A stretch of 64,000 nt of DNA from Lepisosteus oculatus (lineage: Eukaryota; Chordata; Actinopteri; Semionotiformes; Lepisosteidae). The position numbers were made by a program, and so were the translations under genes. Below the pieces are notes generated by a model. It did not search any database. It saw only the letters and a list, made by a program, of their open reading frames with translations, and had not been told where the DNA came from. Within the stretch, counting starts at the first letter, position 1. Each line of letters starts with the position of its first letter. The stretch covers positions 57,814,222 to 57,878,221 of the forward strand of contig NC_090696.1 in the NCBI RefSeq assembly GCF_040954835.1. Direction: 5' to 3'. Of this stretch, positions 1-14,200 are shown piece after piece.

Positions 1-1480
1 GATTTTTTAATACAACTGAACCCAGTTTCCATTTATGTCCTCTGGATTGTGTTTCACTGTTGATTCTGAAAAAAATTCATTGGGTTGACTGATTCTAGAG
101 CAGAAATATTTTTATCGCAACATGGTGCATAAAATTGTATACAATATTCTAAATAAAGTTTGTCAGCAATGTCACTATTTTTAGAGTCTAAATCCATGTA
201 TTACATAAGGTTGCACAGTTGACACTGAAAGAAAACAACAAATCCCATCTCCCTCGGGATCTAGTTTTTAGATTCTAGGTCCAACTTGTCTAATACTCCA
301 GCTCTACCTGCAACAGAAATACAAGACAGCAATGTCGAGAAGCAGCTGGGTTTCTGCTATTAACGGACTGTCATTAATGGACGGTGTGTGATTAATGTAC
401 TGTTAATTCACACTTAATCATTTATGCAGAACTTAACTAAGTCTTACTACATCGCAGCAAACGTCCCCTTTGCTTTAAAGATAGCAATGTTTAAACTAGC
501 CAGGTGTTATCTATTGTATCTCGATTCACTTCATAACAATATTTTGATTCTCTTATGAAAGAGCAGGGCTGACAAGCTCTCCAACTCTCAGTAAAGGGTG
601 TAACAGCTGACAGAAGGACTCCACCTAGGAGAAGGAAATATGTAATTCCCTATATGCTTTAAGAACTATTTCTTGAGAGAATTCCAACACACCCCTCAGG
701 TTCAAGGGGAAGAAAAAACAGCATTCAGATACAGTGTATACTTGTAATAGAAGTAAGAAGTATAAATCTATAGTATAATTACTTGGTTCATTTTTGTCAC
801 CTTTTTATGTATGGTCACAGCTATAGCAGTTTTCCAGTCAGTAGGTATTACCCTTGTATTGTATGACTTTTGGAAGAATTATTAAATACCCTATAACCCC
901 CATCGTTTGTTTCCTCAAGTACAATTGCTAGAATTACATCATGCCCTGGAGATTTGTTTACATATTAATCTGGAAATTCAAGTGCTTCTAGTATGTATAA
1001 CACTTTTGACTCTTCTATTCAAGAAACACAAAATAGAACTATGTGGAGGCCTATCAGCTCAGTTAGCCCATTTGGTAGGTACTAGCTAATTGATCCAAGG
1101 GTCCCATGCATTTCTTGATAGAGATTAGCTTGTTCTGCACTATCAAAATCCTTTTATGTGACCCTAATACTTTTAGAACTTGTTTTATATTGAACAGTCA
1201 GAGTCACAGAGAATATTTTAATACATCAGCCATTCACTTTCTAGAAGATTCCCATTACTATCTCACAGAAAATGTATTTTAGCTTTGCAGTATTCATGTC
1301 TCTTGTTTGCCATTCTAGTATGCAGTGTACATGCTTGAAATTAATTGATTTTTTTAAACTACAGTAGGTACTGCTCTTTGGATCTTAAGTCAGTTCTCCC
1401 TAAATTGTATTAATATGTTAACTTTGCAACCTGAGGTGAGAAGATACTAGACTTAGTTTACACAAGCATCTGTGATGCAT
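1..1480. other. Intergenic, no recognised gene
   Basis: AT-rich sequence with only short chance reading frames. I see no splice-flanked conserved exon, RNA gene or clear repeat here. One TACAGTA heptamer lies at 1370-1376. The LINE relic begins at the right edge. Confidence 0.5.
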
Positions 1481-3746
1481 ACAAGGCTGTTCCCCGCCCT
1501 CACCTGGGCTACTCTGACCACATCTCTGTTATGCTAATCACAGCATACAGATCGCTGCTCAAACGTGCCAAACCAGTTCTGAAACAGATCAGAGTATTGC
1601 AGATGGAGACATCTCAGCATTACAGGACTGTTTTGAGCACACAGACTGGAATATGTTCAGGGAGGCTGTTACCTATGAGCATCTCATTGATTTAGAGGAG
1701 TATGCAGCATCTGTGACCGGCTACATCAGTAAGTGTATAGATGACATCACTGTCTCCAAATCCACCATCACATGGGCCAACCAGAAGCCATGGCTGACTG
1801 CAGAGGTCCATGCACTGCTAAGAACCCGTGATGCTACATTCATATCAGGCGACAAGGCAGCCCTCAGGACTGCAAGGGCCAACCTGTCCCGTGCCATCAG
1901 GGAGACAAAGCGCACCTATGCACGAAAAATCCATGGCCACTTCCTGGACACCAGAGAAACCCGGCGCATGTGGCAGGGCATCCAGGCCATTACTAATTAC
2001 AGGACTACCCCACGTGTCAGAGATCGGTGATGCCTCCTTCCCAGATGTGCTGAACAACTATGCACAGTTTGAAGCAATGAATGTTGTGCCTGCAAGGAAA
2101 ACCACACTTACTCCCAATGATCAGGTGCTTTGCCTGTCCACAGTTGATGTAAGGAGGACACTAGCCAAAGTTAATCCATGTAAGGCTGCTGGACCCGACA
2201 ATATACCTGGTCGGGTGCTCAAGGAATGTGCAGAACAGCTAGCTTATGTCCTCACAGATCTTTTTTATATCTCTTTGTGATAAGCGGCCATTCCCGTATG
2301 CTTCAAATCTACCACATACCAGTGCTGAAGAAATCATCCGTGTCCTGCCTCAGTGACTTTCGCCCTGTGGCACTCACACCACTTATCCTGAAGAGCTTCG
2401 AGAGGCTAGTCATGAGCCTCATCAAGTCCAGACTCCCTACCCCACTGGACCCTGCCTCAGTTTGCATACCGCTTCACCGGTCTAATGATGATACTGTATC
2501 TCTTGCCCTTCACCTGGCCCTGTCTCACCTGGATAAGAAAAACTCTTATATAAGAATGCTTTTCATTGACTTCAGTTCAGCATTTAATACAATCATCCCC
2601 CAGAAGCTGACAGAAAAATTGAGCTTGCTGAACCTTACCTCCCTCTGTAACTGGATTCTGGATTTTCTGACTGAGAGACCTCAGACAGTCTGGATCGGTT
2701 ATAATATCTCCAGCATCATCACAGTGAACACCGAACTCCCCAGGGCTGTGTGCTCAGCCCACTGCTGTTCACATTGATGACTCATAACTGTACTGCCAAG
2801 CACAGTTCAAACTGCATCATCAAGTTTGCCGATGACATGACAGTGGTGGGCCTCATTAGCAACAAAAAGTGAGTCACCATACAGAGAGGATGTGGAGCAA
2901 CTAGTGGACTGGTGCACAAACAACAACTTATCTCTTAACGTTAACAAAACAAGAGATAATCAGTGACTTTAGGAGGGTCCACACTGATCACTCCCCACTG
3001 TACATCAACAGCTCCCCTGTGGGGACAGTTAGAAGCACCATGTTTCTTGGCGTACACATTACAGATGACCTCACTTGGTCCCTCAATACCACCTCCCCAA
3101 CCAAGAAAGCACAGCAGCTGTTTACTCTATTTCCTGCGGCGACTGAGGAGGGCAAACCTCCCCCCACCCATTCTTACCACTTTCTACAGAAGCACCACTG
3201 AGAGCACCTTGACCAGCTGTATCACTGTTTGGTTTGGGAATTGCAACGCTTCAGACCGCAAGACCCTGCAACGAATTGTGGAAACAGCTGAAAAGATCAT
3301 ACATGTAGGTGCCTCCCTCCCTTCCATTTCTGTCACCTATTACAAACGCAGCTTACACAGGGCCTCCAGTAAATGACCCCTCCCATAAACTCTTTGCCCT
3401 CCTACCATATGGAAAAAGGTATCACAGTGTACGTGCTAGCTCCACCAGACTCTGTAACAGCTTCTTCCCGCAGGCTGTCAGGCTCCTCAACACCCTGGAA
3501 TCTACTTGCACCCACTCCAATTCCAGAAACAGGGTTTAAATCCCCCCAGTGTGTTGTGTATATTGTATTAGGGATTTGCACTATCTGCACTTTGCACTAT
3601 GTGTATCCTGTGTACGATGTCTATGTCAGTGTCCTGTCTGTCCTGTCTGTATTTGCACCGTGGACCAGGAGGAGTGATATTTCATTCCACTGTATACTTG
3701 TATACGGCTAGAATGACAAATAAATATGAACTTGAACTTGAACTTT
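1480..3746 (+). mobile_element. Decayed non-LTR retrotransposon (LINE), jockey superfamily
   Basis: A 5'-truncated LINE copy. Its single pol frame is broken into pieces that must be read in several frames. It begins in the end of the endonuclease region (a SDH-I-V-like stretch near 1510-1550) and continues through the linker before reverse transcriptase. RT motifs include [13 protein letters not shown] (about 2564-2600) and KFADDM (about 2822-2842). The C-terminal part ends with an LLPYGKRYHSVRA-type motif near 3400-3440. An AATAAA at 3719 is followed by a short TTGAAC tandem tail at about 3727-3746, a normal LINE 3' end. The GxPQG motif is lost through a frameshift near 2745. It belongs to the L2/CR1/Rex1 group in a broad sense; I cannot fix the clade. 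It is not functional. Confidence 0.85.
1653..3539 (+). pseudogene. LINE reverse-transcriptase pseudogene
   Basis: Coding remains of the LINE ORF2-like protein. Separate open stretches cover 1653-2030, 1828-2280, 2226-2777, 2963-3376 and 3309-3539, consecutively and in different frames, so at least four frame changes have accumulated. Visible pieces are the linker with an NQKPWLT motif, the [19 protein letters not shown] segment, the RT palm block A (FIDFSSAF), the KFADD block, and the terminal domain with a CITVWFGNCNASDRKTLQR stretch. The intact protein would make cDNA from its own RNA at a nicked target site. This copy cannot. Confidence 0.8.
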
Positions 3747-6700
3747 TGGAATACTTTGTAAAGTGATATTTTTATACTTAAGTGTATGAACTGATTTCTT
3801 AAAGCATTTGGGCCACTGCTTGCTAGCCATTGAATTACTTTCTTTTGGAATTAATCTGTCACTTGTCTCAAGCAGAATACCTTTAAATAGCTGCAAACTA
3901 CTCCCTGATGATTCTGTATAATTTCTACCCAATTTCACTTTGTCTTCAGCTCTGGCTCATTCTGTCACAGTGTGCTATGTCATAGCCTTGCCTGAAATTG
4001 TAAATGTTTTACTATACCTATACACTTCTAAAGTATACATCAAAGCATACCATATTATAGTACCCACCATACTGTATATATCTCTTCCCTGGGGATGCTT
4101 CACCTCAACGTTTTCCTCATTTTTCATTTAATTATCTCGTTTGAAATGCCTACATCATCACAGGCATTCTCTCTTGTTGGTGCTTTGACAGACCCAGTAA
4201 GGTAGTAGTCATTATGCTTTCTGTTGCTGATGATTTCATTATAAAATGATGAAACATTTGTAATTGTTGGTCTCTATGTCCTTTGAATGTTGAAAGTCAG
4301 GCCTGTATTGAAGTCGGAAAGCCTAGATTCTAGGTTAAATCCTGGCACCTGAATACTCATTTAGATCTACAGTGTTCATTTTTCCTGCCTCTCCCAAAAA
4401 CACTTTGCATCTACCAATGTTTTTTTTTATTTCATTAGACATGTTTCTTTGATTCCAATTACATCATGGTTACTTGCTAATATAGAATCTATCTCACGCA
4501 TAATGAATCTTTCAATATAGATGTTACTGTAGAGGGCTCTACTAAGCAGGCCTACTACCAGGAAGACCCCTGTTCCATGTACTTCTGACAAAAATTCTTC
4601 ATTTGTTCTAGGAATCACTTTAGAAAGGACATAAATAAGCACTACAAGATGAACCTACAAGATCTCATTATTCATTCAACCAGCAAAGGATTCTGTATCA
4701 TGTATATGGAAGAAAAAACCTTTGTGTCATTGAAAATCCATTAACCTTACTGCTGTTAGGCAGAAGGATGAGATCCTCCATTTGATACCATGACATTTCT
4801 GCAGTAAAGCTGGTCAAAACATGAATACTGGTTTATGATCAGATTTACCTAAACCTGGCAATAATTATCACTTTTTATTTTTAAAGGGAAGCATTTAACA
4901 GGATGGAATATTTGTCTTTCCCAATGTTATTCATCATGCACAAACACAGGAACGGTAAATCTAAAAAAAGACAAATGGAAGATGTGGCACTCTATATTGT
5001 CATTAGTTAAATTTATTTCTCTGCATAGCTTTTTGTTCTACATTACATTCAAAAGAATTAAATATGCATTAGTACAATTCATTCAAAAATTTAAAATAAA
5101 TCTTCACTTTTTTTGATAGTCCTGATGCTTGGTAAACGAGGAGGAATGTCTAAATACAATGTGTGTGGATGTAGTAATATGAATAAAGTCACAGTCCTTT
5201 TTGGTTTCATTTCTTAAGAATATTTTATTTATACATGGCAGAATAAAACCAGAATAATGCAAAAGCACTGCATGTTCTAGAAAAAAAGTCTGCTTCATAG
5301 AGTCTAAATAGTAATTACAATACAAGCAAAGGTGTCTGAATGATGACTTCAAGTATTTGAGAATGAACACAACTGCAAATAAACATTTTACAAAACAGCA
5401 TAAAATTAGACAGAGTACGTAGTGCTACTTCACCTTTTAGTAATTCATAAAAGGCCTGGTTTAGAAAATGTACTTACAATACTGATTTGAAAAAGGCGCA
5501 TGTTACACTAATCTAGCACAGTGTGCTTCAGAGCTGGTACAGTATGTGTCCTGATGTTTTTCATTACAACTCAGCTCCTAATCACCTCATCCCATTATAC
5601 TCTGTGCTTGTACCAAAAGTCTATAATAGTGGTGTAGTATTAAAGCATACATTTAAAATAATCAAAAGTGTCTCACAAGAAAACAATGTGTAATGGTTGC
5701 TCAGAATCAGTGACCATCATACTTCTGGGCACTTACACATGATCTAAAGCCAGCATTTAATCTTTTTTTTCTTTGGTCACTTTGAAACCATTATCAAATA
5801 ATTCTATCATCTCACCTGAGAATTTATGCTTGTGAGAGTTCTCCATAAAAACCTGCATCCCTTCAGTTACGGATAACTTAGCCCCAGAAAAACTTATAAC
5901 AGCTTGGTGAATAAACAAAGAACAGCTGTCACTGAGACTAGGGATTTCAACACGTATTGTAATAATTTTCTCCAAATTCTTAAGCACTTTCCTAGCTCAT
6001 GAAAAATCAGGACCCACAACAAGGTTTAACTATTTATCTTAGTCTATGACTGCACTGGACAAAGTTAAAAAAATAATATCCTGATGGCCAGAGTGCAAAC
6101 AAATGTTGTCGTAAAATTATGAAAGTGAAAACTTTAGGAGGAACCTTAGGAGGGATGATCTGCTACTGAATATACAAGGCAGATGGGTGATTAAATTTGA
6201 GAATATCATCCAATAGAGCTGGACTACTCAAACAAAGAACTGTGAACGCTTACTAACACCCTGGGACAATGTTCTTCTCATATAAAATGTTGATATAAAA
6301 GTTTGCATTTTAAGGGAAAAGTACAGAATGGCTGATGAAAAACTGTTTTAATCTATCTCTGGCAGAAAATGACATGATGTTGAGGTATCCAAACAGACAA
6401 TATACAACTCCTTCAGCTTGAATCATTTTATTATGATGTGCATGACTTTTTATGGGGAGTATGCCTTTTATCATTTCATTTATTATACCTTTAAGATACT
6501 TTTATATAATTGTATTTGTACTGGTAAGTTTTTACTGAGGTTGTCATCCCATTACTTGCCAAGTTCATGATAAAGCCTGGAATAAGTGCAAACAGAAATA
6601 CCACGTTACAGGTTTGTTTAGAAACAATCTGTCAACCGTATCTGTTATAAACACTGAATTATTTAAGATGATATTAAAAATAGCATGGTTAACTGCAGGA

Positions 6701-7374
6701 CTCTCAGTGACGTAGTTTGGATCACAAAAGCAATATGGGAGGCCTACAGGAAGTTTGAAACTGTAATGTACAAGGCCAAAGACAGCTGACAGCAAAAGGC
6801 ACCTTAAAAACTTTCTTTCCCTTCCTTATAATTTCTACTTTGGTAGGAAATTCCCCAGTTGTCATGATTCAAAGCTTTGGCTGAGAAAATAACTTTTGGT
6901 CACATCTTCTTTTTTAAAAGCCAAGGAATGTCAAATGAAAATCCATCATTATCCAATTAGAGTGATAAAAGAGAGCAAATATTTATTACAACCTCAGTGT
7001 AAAGCAAAGTAATCCATAAAGCAATGAGGTTTCAGGATTTAAAAATCTACTTCCCCGAATTAACAAATTAATGTCAACAAAAGATGAATAGTTTACTTCT
7101 CAAATTAATCTCTCTTGCTAATTTGACTGGTTAATGTGCTGTAATCTGTAGAAGGCTTTTGATGTTAAAAGCCTCACTAGAAAGCCATACTCTTATTTTG
7201 GGGTCATGAACACTTAGCAATAGCAACAGCTCTGTCTTCATTTTATATCCGCACCATGTAGAAATGCCAATTGTTTCTCCATGTCTCTGCTTAGAGCGTT
7301 AACCACTAAACTGCACTGCTAGGAGAGAATAAGGATGGACAAACTCCTCCAACCTACACACCATTCTTCTTTCG
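3747..7374. other. Region downstream of AP1AR, probable 3' UTR plus intergenic
   Basis: AT-rich and without recognisable coding exons on either strand. The AP1AR message runs leftward into this region after its stop at 7949. A minus-strand AATAAA (TTTATT on the plus strand) at 6982-6987 is one candidate poly(A) signal. Others occur near 6479 and 6426. I cannot tell which is used. TACTGTA/TACAGTA heptamers occur at 4070, 4525 and 5538. Confidence 0.4.
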
Positions 7375-7645
7375 ACATGGAGGAGCAGGGGGTCCTTCAC
7401 TTATGTAAGTGTAAGCTTGCAAGTATCCATTAAGCTGCCATTTCACTGACAACACCTGGTCTCATAATCTCAACCCTATGCTGGCAGCTTTCTACCAAAT
7501 ATGTGCCACTGCTTGGGGAAATGTAGACATAGTTGACTAGTTGCAGTATATGACCCAGTGTTGAACCCATGACAGTCAGCCACAGAGGCTCTTCCTGCAC
7601 TTATAATGAGCACCCTTACTAGCTGAGCCACTCAAAAGCCTTAAT
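7375..7645 (-). mobile_element. Old tRNA-like SINE, minus strand
   Basis: Read on the minus strand from about 7640, the sequence starts with a tRNA-like head. It has an A-box-like TGGCTCAGCTAGTAAGG and, about 40 bases on, a weak B-box-like GGGTTCAACAC. An unrelated body follows. Only one copy is in the window, so the boundaries are estimates. Confidence 0.4.
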
Positions 7646-7948
7646 TTTGTCTTCACTCTACTAACAATTCATAAAATAATGTTACAGATTTACAGTCTTA
7701 ATGCTGCTATAGTGAAATTTAAAAAGCTGTTTCGCCTATCCCAGAGCAGTGTCTTAAGAGCAGATCAATGGATATACAAATTGCACTTAATTCATTATGC
7801 TGACAGAAAACGGTCTGAATACAACAGATTCAGCGCCAACCTCTCCAGCTGTGATAAAAGGCAAAACAAAACTGAATAAATTAAATAGCTAAACTTATGT
7901 ATACATTAAGTTAATCAGTTTGGTCAAAAGAAGGTCTTTCATCTCCAA

Positions 7949-8214
7949 CTATCTGTCCTGTGGGTCAGAGCTGGATTTGTCCGTGTCAGCAGAGGAAGTC
8001 TCTAAGACGGGATTGACAAAGCCAGCATACTCTGAGTTACCATGGTCCTCTAGATGGGCGCTCACAAAGTCATTTTCCCACTCCAGCACATTGGAGTCTT
8101 CAGAGGCCGATGTAAGGTTGCTGCCTGTCTGCTTGTTAGTGGGCCTGAGAGCAGCATGAAGAATGTCCTCTTCCGTTTTAGAACGTTCCCTAACGGGAAT
8201 CATCCTGTTCATCC
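7949..8214 (-). CDS. ap1ar: AP1AR coding exon 10 (terminal)
   Basis: Encodes residues 211-297 and the stop. It opens MNRMIPVRERSKTEEDIL and contains LEWENDFVSA and NSEYAGFVNPVLE, all characteristic of the gadkin C-terminus. In mammals this region contacts Arp2/3. The acceptor CCACAG ends at 8215. Confidence 0.93.
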
Positions 8215-11200
8215 CTGTGGGGAAAGAAAATGTATAAAAACTGTTTCATGCACAATTAAAACAATATAAATACATCATCTGCCATCAATCTACAATGGAA
8301 CCAACAGACGTATTTTCCAGACCGTTTGAACTTAAAGACCTGTTGGACTATACACTAAGGAAGGTCAACCCCAGTCCCCAAAAACCAAAATCCCCAAAGT
8401 TTCATGAATCACCCATGAATCATTGTTGTCTAAGTACTCGGAACAAATGATTACTTTTGAAACAGGTGAATTGTTTAGTTAGGTACTTTGGAGATCACCC
8501 ATTCATCCATTTTCTAACCGCTTCATCCAATACAATGTCACGAGAGAGCCAGAATTTACCTCTGAAAACAACAGGCACAAGATGGAATACACCCTGGACA
8601 GGATGCCAGTCCATCACACAGACACAGACATACACACTCTCACACCAGGGCCAATTTTCCCAGAAGCCAGTTAACCTACCAGTACATTTTTGGACTGTGG
8701 GAAGAAACTGGAGCACCTGGGGAGAACATACAAACTCCACATAGACAGCACCCCAGGTCTGGAATTGAACCCAGGGTCCCAGCACTGCGAGACAAACAAT
8801 GCTTACCATTGAGCCACTGAGCTGAATGTGAAATGAAAACTCCAACAATCTCCAGCTCTCAAGGACCACAAATGCACATTACTGCCTTAATGGCATTAAT
8901 TAACTTACAAAATTGAATTTATTTTCTGTTATGTATCAATGTTCCTTCTAAATTATTTAAGGGTGAATTGCAAGACCTGTTGGCTAACAGCTCAAGATCA
9001 GGGTGGGCTACTTCTCATACACACATTAAAGATCTAGTCAATAAAAAAGCACACAAATATAGTGATCTACCATCCAGTTTATACACTATTAAATACAGTT
9101 ATGCAGGATGTTTCCCAGAAAATGTTTAAGAGGAAATGCAAATGTGCATTAGCTGATGTTTATGTTAGGTCATGAAGTTGTTATGGGCATACTGTAGGTA
9201 CTGTACTATCTCTTAACACTGGAGGTGAGTGTTAACAAATTCTTAGGAAAAAATAGTTAAATCTATCTCGCAACAAAAAGTTACTATTTTTCTTCACTTA
9301 AAGCACATCCTAGAAAACATAGATTCATATTCTTGAGACACCTAAATAAAATTATTTTTAAATGTCAATACAGAAACTTTAAACACTGCTCTGAAACATT
9401 TATGTTCAAGCCATAACTCCATTGGGTTGTTTTGACAACTAATTATGATTAAATAAACAAGGGAAACTACAGGGCTATGGCAAATGTAGTAAAAATATTT
9501 TCAATTAAGTTTCATCTAAAAAACCCTGTATAAGGATATGTGAACAAACTACAATGCTAAGAAGGTTTACAATAATCAGAGTCACTTATAAAGTGTAAGT
9601 CTGTTAACCACAAAAACAAACAGTTTTGAAATTGGTCAACACCTAACCGGTGTTGGCATTTTAGATGTGTCAAGGGTAAAATCAGTTGAGCTCAAAAATG
9701 CTATCTGAGCAAAGAACTGTAGACTGTGGTAAAAAAAAAGAAAAACCACAATGCTGGTCCACAAGTTAAATTGAGGATCTGCAGTACAAGGGCAGACAAT
9801 AAAACTATTAATTTCTTTACCTCTTACATTTAAAAACTGGCTCAAGGACATTAGGTCTTATGAAGCAGAGAAGTCTGTTACAAAAGCATTTTCAAAATCA
9901 AATAAAAAATGCTTTAAAGATAAATCCCATATTTCCGTATTTATAACTACATAGACAAAGTTAACCTGTTTTACATTTAGATTAATGTTTAATGCCAATC
10001 ACCACCAAATAGCATCACCAATGTAATCGTTTATTAACAGCCTGAATGAAGAACCATCCCTTTGAAACGTAAATTGTGGACAGACAAGGTATGCAAAAGT
10101 ACCTGAACCTCTTTCATCCCTTGATCACATGACTTTTTATTGCCAGAAATATTTTAAATGATGATGATAATGTCCCAGTTAAACCTTAGACTTAACATTA
10201 CAGTTTCCCAACCAAGCATATTTCATTCATTTTCTACATTTTCTGACCTCTTTATCCAGGTCATGGTTGGAGAAGGGGGACAGTGCCTATCCAAGCAAGT
10301 AACAGGCACAAGGCAGGATACACCCTAATCAGACACCATCACAGACATAGAGACGCACACACTCACACCAGGGACACTTTTTCCTACAAGCCAATAAACC
10401 TACCAGTATGTTTTTGGACTGTGGGAGGAAACTGGAGCACCCGGAGAAAATCCACGTAAACACACTATGCAGATAGCACACCAGGAATTGAACCCCGGGC
10501 CCCAGAGCTTTGACCTTTGAGGCATCAATGCTAACCACTGCATTACATAGGGTGCTAGACTACACCCTATGTTATCACTAACTGAGGCTGAAAAGATGAT
10601 CCACACATTTGTCTTCTCACGTATTGACTACTTAAATGCTCTACTCACTGGGGTATCTAAATCCACATTGAACAAACTCCAGCATGTCCAAAATTCGGCA
10701 GCCAGAATCCTGACCAGGTCTAGTGCAAGTGTTCACATTACTCCTATCCTGGAGTCCTTGCTCTGGCTTCCTGTCAAGTTTTGTGTCAACTTCAAATTCC
10801 TTATGCTCACCTATAAGGCTCTACATGGCTTGGCACCTCAGTACCCATCTGATCTATTATCGCCCTACTCCCCATCTCACAACCTTCGCTGCTCTAATTC
10901 TAGTCTCCTAACTGTCCCCAAAGCTCATCTACATTCTATGGGTGACAGGGCCTTCTCCTGTTATGCCCCTAAACTCTGGAACTCTCTCCCCAAGGATATC
11001 AGAGAGTCACCTTCTCTAAACTCCTTCAAATCCAGACTCAAAACCTTCTTCTTTGAACAGCCTTTACTTAACTGGTTCTATTCTGCTCCTACTGTATTTA
11101 GTACCACCATCTACTGTCTCCTCTGCGTATTCTCATCGTGTTTATCTTGTGTATTTTTTATTGTTTATTTTTAATTGTTGTTGTTGTCATTTTGTAAAAT

Positions 11201-14200
11201 GCTTTGAGAAGCCACCTTAAAAGGTGCTATATAACATAAAGTTTATTATTATTAATAATAACAATAACAATAATATTATTATAACTGTTCTGCCCCCTTA
11301 GATTTACTGTATATTGCAGATGGGAATACACTGCAAATTTACATTTAATAATAAAAACTACAGAGGAGTGCAGAAATGTACAAAATTATTTTTAGAAAAT
11401 TACTTGATAGATTTATTTAGAAATAAAACATACGTTTATTAGGAACGTAGGATGCAGCAAACGTAGGATGAATCATAGAAATTTGCATTTATGTCACTGG
11501 GATATAACTATTCTTACCCTCTTCATCCTCCCACTCCAGATCCAGCGAAGTGTTGTCATCATTGGTGGACCTGGTTTTACTTGTGAAATCACAGCTGCTC
11601 TCTGTGTTTGGAGTTGCCACGTTGGTCTCTGAAGAGACCCCTGGTGGAAAGCAAACAGCAAGAACTATGGTTACAGAGTAATAAATCTGAATCACTATCA
11701 ATGACACCTCATTATTGCACTCGGCCATAACAGCATTCTCAAATAAAACAATGCAACTTAAAAGAGAGTTCCAGAAAAAGGTAAGTTAGACAGATATGGA
11801 CTGAAATACACATGTTCAGTTAGGATGATGATGACTCTTATTAACAAGCTGAACAGCTGAACTTCCTGAACCTATGCAGTGTACGTCTACATGCATATCA
11901 GAATAATAAAAGCCTTGTTTACAGCTTACTGTATCTAAGCAAATAAAGAATTGGGAGATGTAAAAAAAAAAGGAAAATTATGTCAACATTTCTTAAGCCT
12001 GGTAAACTGAGTTCATTATTCCATCTCCCTGCAGCTAATTTTCATTCATCATCTGCTGGTCAAAGAAAATGATTTTACTAACCGGTGCTCAGGCTTGAAT
12101 AATGTACTGATGAAATATGCAAATGTATGCAAAAGATTTTCTTCACCATTTGGCTATTGGAAATAAATGTAATGACAATCTCACGGAAAAACAAACGTTC
12201 TATGGAAATTCATAAACTTTTTCAATGGGATTATTTTAACTGATATGCAAACCTTCCAAAAATATTTCCAGCTTTAGCATGTGTTAAACCAAACAATTTG
12301 CAACTGTAGGAACATCCTGAAAATGCGGTGAGCATTCTATACACAATAGTTGTAAATCTACCATACAGCTGTTGGCACCAATTCATTTAGTTTACAAAGT
12401 GTAAAAAGTTTATTGGACATAAATTTGACATACATTTGTTGTAGCAAGTAGTTATATGGACAACGTAAATTAACGGTTCAAACCGGGAATAAGTGTTATA
12501 AACTTCTGTCTACATCTTCATATTATAGCACCAGTATAACAAGCATGAATACAGTCTGAGACAGTTAAAAACACTGATACAGTCTGTGAGCAGCACAACC
12601 TGGAGGCTTCATAGTACCCTGACCATGATATCAGTGAAAACACAGATTTACACCCACAGTGATTACAATTACTCTAATTACAACCACCTAAACCTTTTTT
12701 TGTCAGATCTCAGAAGTTTAGCAAGCTTAGGCCTGTACAGTCCTTCAAAGGCTGTTATAGGTGATGTGGACCAATAGGGAACCTTAATCCCTCTGATCCT
12801 TAATTTAAAAAAATCATAGCAAGTATAGTAAGTGGTGGCTTTGTGCTATAGAATATACAGTTCTTTGATTAAGACCACAGGCATTACACTACTTGCTCAT
12901 TAAAGATGCTACAGCATAGTTCATCTTCTGTATAGTGGCATGCTGGCACACCATGGTACCTCACTGATAGATGACATGGGTCCCTACCTATTTGTGAAGT
13001 AGTTTAGGATTGTTTTTATTATTTGTATATTATTATAATGAACAAAGGTCTCTTGTGAATCATTAAAAAATCACTAAATAAAATAAAAGATCATTCTATT
13101 TGCAACAAAAATAAACTTTTACAGTAGCTCAATGACAGTCATCTGAAGTGGTCTTTAAAGTTAGTCTCACAACCATAAATATTCCAATACTTTAGCTCTG
13201 AATGACTGCATTGGAGAGAAAAACAACATCTGAAAGTATATTACTTAATATAAGTAATATTTACGGAAATTTATATTTTTTCATAAACACAATGTTAAGA
13301 TTAAACTTCAGACAGTATTGAGTCATTTTATTGCCTTATGTGTAGGGATAGTGCACAGATATCTTATCTCTACAAGGCAGTGGGGATGTATTCTATTCTA
13401 ATTACCTACTAAGGAAGGTTATAAATGAGCTTTTTCTTTGACATGAGTGATATGTTATAAAGGGAAATGGCTTTGATAAGAGACAAAAGATCAAACAATG
13501 ATATTAATGTATCCTGTGCTAAAGTTTAATTCCTGTCTGTATGGCTGTATTTTCTCATTACACCACTTGCTAAAGCCTTATGATTCAAGCAAAAAGGGAA
13601 GTCTACAAAAAACAAGACAAATTGTTTTTCTAACACTAACATCTGTTAGTATAACAAAATGTGATGAATGGGTACTCACCCCCATGATTCTAAAATACAT
13701 ACTTTATACTCAACAAAGCTTGTTTTCCACATCTCCTTGATTTTGTAAAGTTACTGTAAAGATTGTGCTTATCTTAGTGTGTTTGGGTGTGCTTTGCCAT
13801 CTCTGTTTTTTTTTTTACATTTTGCATGCTTTGATGCAGCTTGTTAGCAGTGGATTAGCCCGACCAATATGGTAGTGTAGGGGAATTTACTACCTGGGCC
13901 ACCCATACAAGTTAAGTAAAGAAATACTATGTTTTCCTTTTATAGGATCTGTCTTATTTAAACAGCTAATTTCATTAATTTGGAAGAAGGTACATTATCT
14001 AAATGATCAGCATTGTGGTGGTCATCTCAGTTGTCCCTTTGTGAGTGGAGACTATTCTTTATTCTTATTCATTTTTTTTACTTCAAGGTTAAACAATTTT
14101 TGCTATTTTTAATTTTTCTAAAAAATAATTAACTTTCAGCACAGTGCTCTGTGTTGCCTGTGGGAAAAATCTGCCTCCTCTAGGGGCACATTTTATTGTG